A model generated the notes under the pieces. That model saw only the letters and a program-made list of their open reading frames with translations, did no database searches and had not been told where the DNA came from. A stretch of DNA of 64,000 bases, taken from NCBI GenBank assembly GCA_022925895.1, contig JAKSYS010000083.1, forward strand, positions 62,001 through 126,000. The letters are read 5' to 3'. This DNA is from Fragilaria crotonensis (taxonomy: Eukaryota > Bacillariophyta > Fragilariophyceae > Fragilariales > Fragilariaceae). This document shows positions 20,769 through 32,297 of this stretch, piece after piece. A program made the translations under genes and the position numbers. How positions within the stretch are numbered: the stretch's first letter is position 1; each line of letters begins with the position of its first letter.

Positions 20769-22095
20769 GTTTCACAACAATGTCATGACGCCAACGTCAT
20801 TTGTAATACCCTGTTATCCAGATGTTTGAGACTAAGAGTGGTCCAACATCTCTAATTTCGCAAACCATTGTGCCTGTCACTTTTGGCCAATGGCGCGCGT
20901 GCAGTTCTACCCCATGTCAATGATAACCGTGAATCGCGTTAACCATTCGACTCCAATAATTGAGATCTTTTACGATCCAATAATTGGCGATTACCTTTTT
21001 TGGATGTCTGGTACCTCGAGAGGACCAGCACCCATTCGCAAACCATTGTACCCATCATGTACGGTCAATGGAGCGCGGCTATTTCCCTTTCTTTTCAATG
21101 ATCATTGCTACTAATCAAGCAAATCAGATAATCTTCATTATCATGATCCGATGCTAGCAATTACCCTAACGAATGCCTTGTACTACGAATAATCCGGAAT
21201 TCATTTGGTGGCTATCGCATTCACATCTCTGTTCAACGGCGCGCGCTTTTTTGACCAATGATTACTAATGAATGCACGCACTACACCAATCTCTTCTAAC
21301 CACTAGAGATTTGTCGAGAGGCAGTAAACAAACGCAGCCGAACGAACTGCAAGAGAACGATGTTTGATTAACAATCCCAAAAAGCGATAAACAACCATAC
21401 ACTTGTCGCTCATCGTTCGTATTGCGTGATGTCGACGCCGATCTTTCCCATATTTGATATGACTTACCTATCCAACTCTAACTACGTACCATTTGCCATG
21501 TAATGCATGTAAAGATACCAATATTTATATTGCCTCAGGATCTCTAAGTAAATTGCAATGACCCAGTAGAACCACCTTATCACTCAATCTCACTGTTTAG
21601 AGAAATCAACGCGCCTAATTTGTCATAACTCGGAACCGGTATATAAAATTCCGAATCACTAATCATCAGAAAACCTTGGTCACACTTTCGTGTCAGACCG
21701 CGTCTTTATAAAACACAGTACCGTATATCGTAAGTTAAATCAATAACCAATTTTACCCAATACAAAGTTATCCCTACTTGCATCTGAAAGATGCCGATCG
21801 TGTGACTAAAAACTAATTACCCTTTTCAAGAACTTATGGGTATGAACTGTATGATGGTACATAGACATGAAATGTGTCTGACAGTAGATGCAAAACAAAA
21901 CCTGTCAGTCATTCACAACAACGAATTTATTGGCCTTTCCCAAAGTGTTACTCAAATGAGCATTTATTAAGCTGTACAGCTTAGCTTGTGGTGTACTAGA
22001 GGGACTGACTTCCCTTATTTCTAACATTTTAATTTAAGGATTACAATCCGTCGAATTCATCGATAAGCCTTTACACAGTAACTCTCAACTCCACG
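20769..22095. other. Non-coding leader of the retrotransposon
   Basis: About 1.3 kb of AT-rich sequence between A1 and the first Gag-like codons, without long ORFs. It probably holds the element promoter and reverse-transcription priming signals. A primer-binding site could not be identified. Confidence 0.45.
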
Positions 22096-24470
22096 ATGCC
22101 CTCTACAACCCCATCTACGGACCCTTCGTTCCGTGACCTCGCACTCAAGCAGCCAACTCAGCCAAGATGGTCAGCTTTGCCAACGCAACCACGCTAAACC
22201 AGGCGCATGCAGACAGGGTCAACGCAACCTTTGCTAAAACCTGCCCAACTCTCACCCGTTTCGCAACCCTATGCGACACTGGTGTTGTGAAGCAATTTGC
22301 TTTTATCTTGCATGCTTCCAAAGATGGCCGTCTTGTCTTGCCCTTTCCCAGCCCAAGGTCGAAACGGCGAGGAGGTATTTGCTGGGAGTCTCGGCGACTC
22401 TATGGATTTCCCATGCCCAGTCACTATTCGGATGAAAGATGTGCGGGGTGACGTATTGAGTATCTGCGAGACTCGCGCCGAAGCCAATGCTTTCCAGCTC
22501 CCAACGTCAGAGTCAAACCCACTCGAGGAAGACGCGCCTCCAGGCGACGAGCAAGACTTCGTTGTATTGGCAACCGGCCCTGAGCGTATCGGTATCGAAC
22601 TGAACGTCCCTACCAAGGAACCATGCTTCGTCGCGGTTCCAAAAGTCCTCCCAGTACCAAGCGGTGCGAAGGCATGCGCGGAGTTTAGCTCTAGCACGTC
22701 TATCGATGACACAGAAGCCATTCCATCCGTCCCCGTCGCTAGTATGACAGCCATCTGGTATGAAGCAATGAGGTATGGCATCAGAAAGCTCGACAACTGT
22801 TCTCTCCAAGCCCGGGATGTCCTTTTTCACTACGAAAGCCTTGAGAAAGCAGAATTCACCAACGAGAATTGCAAATTGGTGTCGCATTTTACAACGATCG
22901 TTACTTACCTCAACCCGGAAGACGAACTGTACCATACAGTCACTAAGCATTTTCTTGAAGAAAAGAGAAACTGTTGCTTATGTATGGGGCAAAGATCATT
23001 GTGGCGAACCCACCTGCTAATGCGGCACCACCGCAACTCCCATTCCAAACAAACCCCGCCAACCAGTACCTCGCAGCAATTCCCACAGGAGTAATGAACC
23101 CACCGCAGTCGGAAATGAATGTATTGCTCGAAGGATTGGCGAAGGCTATCAGCGATTCATCTTCTAAGACACTCACTGGAACGGAGCGTGAAAAAGCGTC
23201 AGAAGCCGAAGATGCAAAACGTTTCTACGGGATCTTGTTTGGCTCCGTTCGCGACGTTTTCGGAGAAGATGGCACCGCATCTAAAATGTTTGTCCATGCA
23301 ACCCTCCACCCCTTGTTTGTGCCTGTCGTGGCGGCGAACAAAAATTCCAAGGCGACAAAAGCTATGCATGAAGCTGTCGAAACCATGGCGGCGGAACTCA
23401 GCATGCAAGACAATCATTTCGCATCCGCGAGCAACTTATTCCCCCGCATGTTCGACCAGCCTCTCACCGCGGCACTCCGAACCGGTCAGTGGGAGTACCA
23501 GCACACAGTGCTGAACCCAGAAGGTATCAAAACAAACTTCGGCATCCACCATCTTGCTCCGCCACGAACATGGACGACAGCATATATCACGCGCCAGCAA
23601 GGAGAACTCCAATTGACCCAACAAGAGCAAGTCGAAGAAGACAGAAGCCGCCTCCAAGCAAAGACCACAGAGCTTTACCACTCGGGATGTATGGGATCCA
23701 TATCGGATATACACGAGATGATTGGCAATTTTATGGTCTCATGAGTGTAATCATCGACTTTGACCGTGCCAACCCGCCCTTAATTTGGACAGAGATTGCC
23801 CAATACGTCCAGATACTACGGTCAGGCGACGGCAAAGGGTTCACCAGTCGCCACCGCAACATCAAAGAAGTTATGTTCAATATCGGACAAGACGTCCAAT
23901 CAATCATCGCTGGTTTTGTTTCAGAAGCAAGAAAGACGAGTTACAAGGCAGCCGTGAAAGCAGGGAATGACATATCCCCACTTATTTTTTCCATGGCACA
24001 GAACCAAGCAAACGAACTTCGAAGCAGATTCACGCTGACCGTGCTGGCAGCATCCGCAGGAACGTACAAAGATGTATCCGTCATCTACAAACTTTTCATG
24101 CCGGAACCGACAAAGATGAAAAGGACAAGAAGAAACGAGAAGCAGGACAGGATGCTTATTCGAATTCCTCGTCGTCCGCACGTAACCGTCCGTTTGCCAC
24201 AACAGGTGGAGGCAATCATAACTCAGGATCTTCCTCAGCCGACTAACCGCGTGACCCCGAACGGAAGTCCAACCGCAGCAGCCTCTCTGCCAGGAAAACT
24301 GTCTTCGTTCATACATCGCCGGCACCACAAAAGTTACCCCACCCGGGTGCAATTTTCCCTCACCCGACTCGTGCAAACCAATTCACAATCCTCTGTTGCA
24401 GAAGTGCTTTTGAAGGTCGCAGCTGCACCATTCCAACATGCGCCTTCTATCACTTCCCCAACCAACTAAC
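22096..24470 (+). pseudogene. Gag-like region of the YR retrotransposon, broken by frameshifts
   Basis: A chain of overlapping open frames: an ATG at 22096 (MPSTTPSTDPSFRDLALKQP), a frame near 22167-22330, one at 22297-22970, one at 22974-23744, and one from about 23700 to 24470. Each picks up where the previous loses coding character, so one long protein interrupted by at least three or four indels is likely. No zinc knuckle or protease motif is clear. The middle part is helical and polar (AKAISDSSSKTLTGTEREK). The position before RT is the reason for calling it Gag-like. Confidence 0.55.
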
Positions 24471-24681
24471 CCAAGTTCCCCGAGACTTGAAAGATAAATT
24501 GAAAGAATGGGTGTCCAACCACAATCTTGTTTCATGGCACGCAGACGCGGCCAACTGGGCCAACCCACCAGGTAATGTCCGCTCGGGCTCTCGCGCAGCA
24601 ACCAATCTCCCTCCTTAACTGCCGCCTCCAAGTATAACTAACCACAATCATATAGTACCTGTTTTCTTCCCTAATTTCCGC

Positions 24682-27548
24682 TTGCAGATACCACCAACAT
24701 CATACAATCGCAAACCACAGAACCCCTTTGCCGACGAACGTGCTGCACAAAAGGATTGTCCACTCACCACCATGTTACGGTCGGATGCGGGGGGGAAACC
24801 CCCAATCCACCAAAACGTGACGAAAATCGGCCCAGATCCAAGCTCCACCGGCCCGAACACAATGCCCCATTCGGATCGAAGCGCCGTGACCAACACCGCC
24901 AGCGAAGACACAGTACCGGTCACGTCCGAATATTTGCAGACTATGACACCGACTCTCGATTCAACAGGCATTGTTAACGAGGCTATGTGCCTCACAAACT
25001 TAAGCGACAACTGGACGCAAGGCAAGCTGACGTCAAAACGTTTGGACACCTTTGCCAAAGTTGCCCTTCCGTCAACTGTGCAAATTCAACTCGCCCAACC
25101 CTTTGGTAAGGACTCCCTCACTCATTCCTTTTACGCGCAAAAATGTTTTCGTCATGTCTTGCTACCTGTTTTAAAAAGTGGTTTTTTTATCGTGTCGTGC
25201 CACAAAGTACCTCGAAAAGGCATCTCGGCGAGTGCGACAGCTCCAGATGATGCGAAAGAAATACGACGCCGTCGACTTCTTACCTTTGCAAGGATTCCAA
25301 GAGGATTGGGAATCAACAACAACCATTCGTACCGATTGGAAGTCAATGACGTCGGCATGTCTACTTCACTTTAACGGAGATGTAGCGACAATGGTGCGAT
25401 GGATCGGAGGGCCACATGTTAACGCACACCTTGACATCCCCGCAATCCTCGCAAAACTTAAGTTGATTGTCGACCCTGACATCTATGCTGATGTAAGTCG
25501 TATACTTTTGCTGGGAGCACCAGCACGGTGTAATTCGTCAGCGACGGAAGAGAACTTCAAGCGTATCTGCAATACGGCAATCATAAATCCGTGACGAATA
25601 ACCAACAAGTGTATGCCTCAACGATTGTGAAGCAAAACAAACGGGGACTCACCCTAATTATGGACCCGCAACTCATCCACTTCGCATTAGATGCTCACTT
25701 GTCGCCACAAGGTCTCGTCGACGTCCTTCATCCCAGACGAAAGCCTAGACCGTTGTCCGACAGCAGCTTCCGACCTTGGCCAGGAGCAATGGCCATTAAT
25801 GATTGGACGAGCAAAAAGAACGAGCCGCAACTCCATTTTGCCAAGTCATTTTTGAACTTCTGCGTGTGGCAATGGAATCTCGCCATCACTTACCCAACCC
25901 ATGACCGCCATACTGGTGATGACGACGTTCAATGTGCATTCCCACGTCTAAAATATCACCCCCAGTTAGTTGCAATGCACAGTTCCATTTCCAATCACAC
26001 ATTGGTCATGAACACAGGACTTACCTTCGGTGACAACACAAGCCCCTCCAACTGGGAACCAATTGCGAGGGCCCGCCAACAACTCGCGCAACACTACTGG
26101 CTCCACCAGCCGGACATGGTCCAAGAACGAGCAAAGTACCTCCCAACATTCAAGTTTGCCCCACCAGCAACCGAAGTCGAGAAAGCCGCATTTGCTATAG
26201 CAATCCCAGACTCCATAAATACAGGAGTTATGGATGAGAATGGAAGCCGTCGGGCGCCAACATACGACCACCACGTTGATGACAATATGTACGGTGACAT
26301 ATCTGACTTCATGCCTCTCGCGGCAGCAGCAAGCGTTATAGCCTTGTATGAAATCCTGGGATATCCCGATGGAAGAATCCCCGACCCAATATCGTGGGAC
26401 AAATTTGCAACTGTTCATGGGCACATAAGGAGAGTGGTCGGGTGGGATTTCAATACCCGCGACCTCACATTTGCACTTCCCGATGACAAGAGGGAAGCAA
26501 TTCTGGTAACACTCGAGGATTGGAGCACAAAACATCATGCACTCTAGTCGAAGCTGCCGAATTGCATGGGACACTTGCCGATGCATCTCGAGCAAACAGA
26601 AAAGGTCGTGCAATGTTCTTTGGATTTCAAAACGCATTGCGCCGAACCATTCGGGAACGATACCACAAAGTAAAGGGGTACTACTCGCGCCAATCCAAAC
26701 GCAAGTACCTGTCCCAACAACTCCCACAGCACTTGCATCATCGCCTGGACTCACTGATTGCTCGAGACATGGCTGCACTCATATGGCGAACGAAAACAAT
26801 TCTCCCAGTTCCTGCGTCAGCCCGCTTCGAACTCCAAAACCTTCGATCCCTTTTAGCTGACAAGAACCGGCCATGGTCCATTAATATCGGGCACGTAATC
26901 CCTCGCGACGCGCAGTTCACTAGCCTTGGCGATGCATGTGGGATCGGAGGCGGAGCGTACTGCCACGAACTCTGTTATTGGTTCGATATAGTGTGGTCGG
27001 AACAAACCCACCAACGATTCCAAAGCGGCCAGGTCCATATCAACGTCCTCGAGTTTATTGTTGTCTTAATCCAACTCGCTGCAGCGATCACGAGGCACGA
27101 AAACGGATTCCAATTTGACGGACAATATATCCGCCCCCTCCACAAGCTGTTGATTCGGTCGGACAACTCGCCATCGTGTAACTGGGCACACAAAGCGTCG
27201 GCAAAATCAGAGAGAGGGCAACTTTTCGTCAGTATATATGCTGACATGATCGAGCGAACCGAGCTCACAGTTGATTGTACCCACATCGCGGGAACCGATA
27301 ACGACCTCGCTGATTTTATTTCGCGACCCCTCCCCGATCCCATCACTCACATTGCCCGATGCCAACAGATATTTCTAAAGGAGCCGAGGCTGCAGTCTTA
27401 CTGCTTTTTCCGGCCTCATCCCGAGCTCTTATCATGCCTGGTGTCCAGGCTGTCCACCGTACATTGGCAAGCAAGCCCGCCTCTCCCAAAGTCGCTCGGA
27501 CGATTCGAAACCGCCGACTCCATTACCTCTTGTTCTGTTATCATATGA
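24682..27548 (+). CDS. Reverse transcriptase - RNase H of the YR retrotransposon (frameshifted)
   Basis: The clearest RT block is 25591-26547. It contains RPLSDSSFRPWPGAMAINDWT, motif A YTGDDDVQCAFPRLKYHP (around 25918), motif B GLTFGDNTSPSNWEP, and motif C DHHVDDNMYGD (DD codons 26278-26283). The RNase H part lies in another frame (about 26560-27548): D in SLGDACGIGGGAYCHEL, E in INVLEFIVVLIQL, D in LIRSDNSPSCNWAHK and D in HIAGTDNDLADFISRPL. The active-site acids are all present. Upstream frames (24682-25594) carry linker and fingers-like sequence with further breaks. The enzyme would copy the element RNA into DNA; the frame breaks question whether this copy is functional. Confidence 0.82.
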
Positions 27549-28601
27549 AGATGACGGACGATTGGCTTCTCGAAAACCAGCCGCAAGAAAGGGCAAATTT
27601 CCAACTGGCAATGTATGCCACTCACCTGGCGACGGGATCAACGTTGCACTGCCGTGCTATCAAGTCGAGCACGATCGCAAGTTACTTACATGATATTGCA
27701 ACGTTCTTAGGACGTTTCCGACCAATTGACCCCCGGTTTGTTTCAGCGGCCGATACAACTTTGGCACCTGCTATCGCAAAGGTACTCGCCGAACAACGAC
27801 GATGGGAAACGGTCCCAAATCGACGTGAACCATTTACGGTCGAAATGCATCTCGCCATCGCCAACCTGTCAAGTTCCCATGAGGATGATTGTTGTCTGAA
27901 TGCCGCCATGGTAAACTGGACACTGTGTAACCTTTATGCGGGTTGCCGAGGCATTGAATGGGCACAGACACAGCTCATCCACAAGCCCGTCAACAAGTTC
28001 CACATGAATCGTTTCAAAAACGCATACGCGTTCACGCTGTCCGACGTTCTATGTTTCACAGAAAATTCAGGCCCCCTAACATTCGCGCAAGCATTGGCTC
28101 ACCCGCTCACAGTCGGGAAACTCAAACTCCGATTCGAAGAACAAAAAAATGGCCAAAACGGAGAGTGGAAATTATTCACCAAAAAACCACAGCAATCCGC
28201 ACCTCTGTTTTGTCATGCATTTCATGCGCATACTTGCGAGGCATAAACGCCTGACCAATGCATCGCCAACCCAACCTTTGAGTGTCTACCGAGGCACGGA
28301 CGGAACAGTCTTTAATATCACAACAGTCGACATCGACGTGACGCTCCGACACGCAGCCGCTACCGTGTATAAACTTGACCCTGTCACCCACCACGCTACT
28401 CTTAGTCTATGGTCCAGTCACTCACTACGCGTCGGTGCATGTACCCTATTGTATTCAAAAGGGTTTAGTGAGATGGAAATCAAGTATTTGTTGCGGTGGA
28501 AAAGCAATGCATTCATGACTTACCTGCGCAATCTGGCTGTCACCTCCCGCCGTCAAAACGACGCGGTGAACGACACAAGCGAAATACCTAATTTTGTGTA
28601 A
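27359..28601 (+). CDS. Tyrosine recombinase of the retrotransposon (one frame break)
   Basis: It begins within the RNase H 3' end in another frame. The N-terminal SAM-like/core-binding half reads LAMYATHLATGSTLHCRAIK, then SSTIASYLHDIATFLG. Box I has the first catalytic Arg (LYAGCRGIEWAQ, CGA at 27947). The frame changes between about 28150 and 28246. The second half holds HSLRVGACTLLYSKGF (H at 28419, R at 28428) and MTYLRNL with the nucleophile Tyr at 28521. All R...HxxR...Y residues are thus encoded, on two frames. This enzyme type integrates the circular DNA intermediate by site-specific recombination, which explains the absence of a DDE integrase and target duplications. Confidence 0.85.
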
Positions 28602-29037
28602 TCAGATTTACCCTTTCGGGTAGCGTTCGCATGTGTATTAACATTCCCGAGCAAGCAGAGCCACCTCGGTGCCCACACCATGTGTTGTAATTAGCCCGAC
28701 GAGCGCATCCGCCTTGCCTGCATGCCGCAAGGTCCAGCGTTAGTCTACACTGAATTATCGAATTGAGAAGCGAACATCACACATATGCACATATGACATA
28801 TGAAAACGTATGTCAAAAATCATAACGCATGCCAACCAAAACGGTACATACGAGTTTTAGCAACCCAACTGTTTCAACCATGTCAGCTGCTTGTTACGTT
28901 GTCGTGCAAAACGCACTTATAACAACCCGACTGAAACACAGAATAATTTCTTTTTTTTTTTTCCGGCTGTCTGCCGCCGCACGATATGGCCCCCAACCCT
29001 GCTACACTGCGTATACCAGCGTCAGCAGACGACACGG
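28602..29037. other. 3' non-coding part of the YR retrotransposon
   Basis: About 435 bp between the recombinase stop and B1, with a run of T (28950-28962) and repeats of catatg/acatatg near 28780-28810. There are no ORFs of note. Confidence 0.45.
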
Positions 29038-29280
29038 GCAGGCCAGTGCTTTAGTGAACCATCCGGGAATCCGTTGGACTCCTCGGATACTCTAAAATCG
29101 TCATAGTCACTACGTTTTTTGCCCACTATGCTACTGTCACTACGTAATACTCGTAGAAGTACACATACGACAGTACCATGAATGCTCCATACGTAGTTGC
29201 TATGTGGTTACACTATTGCACAGCCATACCGTTCGACAGTGCAGTACAGCTGAGGCGACTTCTGGGAATCCATAGGATTC
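29038..29280 (+). repeat. Split direct repeat B1
   Basis: 243 bp beginning gcaggccagtgctttag and ending ccataggattc, directly followed by A2. By eye it is identical to B2. Confidence 0.92.
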
Positions 29281-29525
29281 TTGCAGATAAGACACTAAGC
29301 CAATGCAACAGTAGACGAGTAAGCTACTCCTTCTATTGCAGTACCCAAGTGTCTATCTAACATTCGTCGTTACGTAAATGACATACTGACGGCCCTAGGA
29401 CATTCGACCGCAGCGCGGTCGAGGGCAAACAACTTGTTCCCTGATGGAAATCACTCACTTGTTTTGCAAATGAGCGATTTGAATACATCGGTGATGCGAT
29501 ATCTGCCGATGTACTTTTTTTGCTA
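29281..29525 (+). repeat. Split direct repeat A2
   Basis: 245 bp, the second copy of A1. It keeps the stem-loop tcgaccgc-agc-gcggtcga (29404-29422). Confidence 0.92.
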
Positions 29526-29543
29526 ACCCACCCGCCGTCCCCA

Positions 29544-29786
29544 GCAGGCCAGTGCTTTAGTGAACCATCCGGGAATCCGTTGGACTCCTCGGATACTCTA
29601 AAATCGTCATAGTCACTACGTTTTTTGCCCACTATGCTACTGTCACTACGTAATACTCGTAGAAGTACACATACGACAGTACCATGAATGCTCCATACGT
29701 AGTTGCTATGTGGTTACACTATTGCACAGCCATACCGTTCGACAGTGCAGTACAGCTGAGGCGACTTCTGGGAATCCATAGGATTC
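29544..29786 (+). repeat. Split direct repeat B2
   Basis: 243 bp, the second copy of B1, separated from A2 by 18 bp (29526-29543). The right flank begins cggagctcgg, echoing the ctcggagctccgag palindrome at the left flank. Confidence 0.92.
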
Positions 29787-30073
29787 CGGAGCTCGGCGTA
29801 TCTGTATCTCAAATCTCAACTCGCATATCCCGCATATCCGAATACAGCATAATCAGCATACGGCATATCGCATACATATCGCATTGCATCTATGATATTG
29901 CGACGCGCGCTTTTTGAACTGAAATCAAAGTTTAACCGTCATTTACCCAACCGTAGTATTCTGGCGTAGATGCGAGACTGTCAGTGCTCGCAGTTGGCAG
30001 ATCAGGCTCCTAAACATTCAAATATCCGAGGGGAGAAAAGGAGTTGCGGATAAAACGCTGAAGGTACACGACC

Positions 30074-31694
30074 ATGACAGAGTCTGATTCCGACGCTGAT
30101 TTGGCCGACTACGCACCGTCCGGTCTCTCTCAGGTTTCGCATACGTCCGAATCAGCCTCTAAACTGGCGAACGAATTGCCGAAGCCCATTAAGGAGGTAG
30201 AAACGCCGTCTCACGTAACATCTGACGATATTCTGAAGCGAGGTGAGTGGATCCCTAGCATTGCATCTGCTATCATGTTCCACATTCCACGCATTTTGGA
30301 ATGGTGCAATCGCCGAACTACGAGCGCTCTACGTCACTCACCCGTTTATCCCAAGCCCACCGTTTTATTGACAAAATTCAAGTTCCTGACGAGATTACAT
30401 CCGCCGACCAGCTAGCATGGCACTGTTACATATGGAAGAAAGCCAAGTATCTGAATCCAGTTAGGATCGGATCCAAGGACATGATCATTGGCTTAAATAT
30501 GCCACAAAGTTCGATGAAAGTAAGAGGCATGCTATAGAATATCTTTCGTGCCTCCAGGATACGACTGGGAAACGCAATGTTGTACCCAAATCGCAGTTGT
30601 TGCCGTACGGCGAGTCCGACGAATGGAATCCGGAGCTGCTGACTGAGTATCTTGAAACACTTGTTGAGGTCGGTGACTTGACAGAGCTGGAGGTACGCAA
30701 GGAAGAATTGTATTTGCGCAAGATTCTGAAAGTCGTACGCGAACGTCGCGTAGAACACAAAGTGGACAAGGAGCCACAAAAATCGTTCGTTGCTTCCGAA
30801 CATGATGTGGAACCGGAGGTGGTGGAAAGGATACCCGTCTCGCCCTCGATGACAGACACGCACAAGACAGAACCACTGAAAGCGGGTGACGCAATTGAAT
30901 ATTACCGAACCATTTCGAAAGCTGGTGACAAGGACGCCTTGACTCAAGCAATCATTTTGTCTGTGCGGCCGGGAAATACTCCTCTTAAGCTACACAACGA
31001 CGAAGTGCTTCCCGCGGGTCATTCAGTCAAGCGAATCTTTACCAGAGTACGGGGTTCATTTGTTGATTTGAGACCAAAGGCGACCTATCGGTCCATTCGA
31101 TCGTTCAAGTTGGCTCATAGTGAATTGCGAGAGAACGATTCCTTGCGACAGTTGCTGTCATCGACAAACTCCCCTCTGGAAGCAATTTTGGAACGCAACT
31201 TTGCAGCATTTGAGCAGAAAGTGAAGGACGATGGATGTGGCGCGTTCATGGATATGGTCGCTTGGAAGTCAAAGAAAACAAAATCGAACGGGGAAAGTGT
31301 GGGGCAGACATCAAGGAAGCGAGCAAAGGTGGTAGCTGAAGTCGACGCCAACGAGTCGCTAATTGAAAAGGATGTCGATTCAGGCGCTGATGAAGCGACG
31401 GCGGCGCTTCAATCGCAATTGACAAGAATCAGATCTCTCTCGGGACGACGACGAGCTGCGGCGACTCACATGGCAGAAGATATGCTGGAGTTGGCAATTC
31501 AAGTGCGTGAGCAATTATTGTCCTCGAATGTCAAAGTGACCATAGACGACTTGGCAAAGGAACTGAATGTCAGTGCGTATTCACTGAAGCACTTTCTGTG
31601 CGGCGACGAAGGGAAGCTTGTTCGATTTGCGCAGCATGAGGAGACGAAGGTTGCCCTTCAGCATTGGGTTGGAAACCAACGATTGCCCTCATAA
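30074..31694 (+). CDS. Hypothetical protein, tandem paralogue 1 (one-base frameshift)
   Basis: Exon 1 (30074-30242) is acidic and Ser-rich (MTESDSDADLADYAPSG). A 113-bp phase-1 intron joins it to exon 2 (30356-31694), which begins AHRFIDKIQVPDEITSADQL. At the AAA of 30495-30497 one more A is needed to pass from SKDMIIGL to YATKFDESKRHAIEYL; without it the frame stops at 30537. The central module (KAGDAIEYYRTISKAGDKD ... VLPAGHSVKRI) is shared with the next gene and looks like a small beta-barrel (Tudor/SH3-like). A basic region and a C-terminal helical segment follow (TIDDLAKELNVSAYSLKHFL, helix-turn-helix-like). Function unknown; a nuclear or chromatin role is only a guess. Confidence 0.65.
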
Positions 31695-32297
31695 CTGTCG
31701 GTAGCAATGAAACGCGTGACACAATGCTGATCTATTCTCCTGAAGAAGCGGCGCTATGGCTTGCAACATAAACGCTATTACGGCCAGAGATATCAAGCAT
31801 GGTCTTGGATGGGCTGGCTTTTCCATCTATTCATCGACACCCTCCGACGCGCCATGTTCTAGGAAGCACCCGAACCTGGAACCAAGGCCATGATACTAGA
31901 TGGGAATGGGGGATGGAGTCTGTATGTTATACGTAGTACCAGGTAGATAGTAGTGCAAGTAGGTCGTTCCCATATTGGAGAGAGCATTTGGTTTTTGGCT
32001 GCGCATGCAGGTGATGCCTCTCATACACGTATTGGAATATGAAGGGTGAAGGGCAGGCCAATTCGTGGCTCGCGCCATTTTTCTCCTTCCTTGTACTACT
32101 AGACTACGACCTACGACCATTTTTCTACGTATCGTAGAACGTATAGCACTACCGGTAGTACTACATTGCACTTCCTGTGCCATCCACCTGTCCCACAAGC
32201 ATGGAAGCAAAAATCATGCCACACTTGGAGCGAAGATGCGACGCAATCGCAAGTGACAACAACCACAACTGCATTCAGCACCTCGTCCTAGTCGACC
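31695..32297. other. Intergenic region between the two paralogues
   Basis: About 600 bp. Contains gtac-rich and tacgta-rich sequence around 32090-32160. No gene is seen. Confidence 0.4.

Larger units (their letters stand above)
20523..29786 (+). mobile_element. Tyrosine-recombinase retrotransposon with split direct repeats (Ngaro/PAT-like)
   Basis: A 9.26-kb element with the order A1 - ORFs - B1 A2 B2. A1 (20523-20768) matches A2 (29281-29525) with two visible differences; B1 (29038-29280) and B2 (29544-29786) appear identical. B1 abuts A2 directly; A2 and B2 are 18 bp apart. Between A1 and B1 lie a Gag-like region, an RT with RNase H, and a tyrosine recombinase, in the order expected for DIRS-order elements. 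Split direct repeats distinguish PAT/Ngaro/VIPER-type elements from LTR retrotransposons. No integrase or protease was seen. Near-identical repeats indicate recent insertion, yet the ORFs carry several frame breaks. Confidence 0.88.

Noticed and set aside
20523-29786. LTR retrotransposon bounded by ~245-bp LTRs (A1 and A2)
   Set aside because: The second repeat pair B1/B2 interleaves with A2, there is a tyrosine recombinase and no DDE integrase, and there is no target duplication. Split direct repeats explain all of this better.
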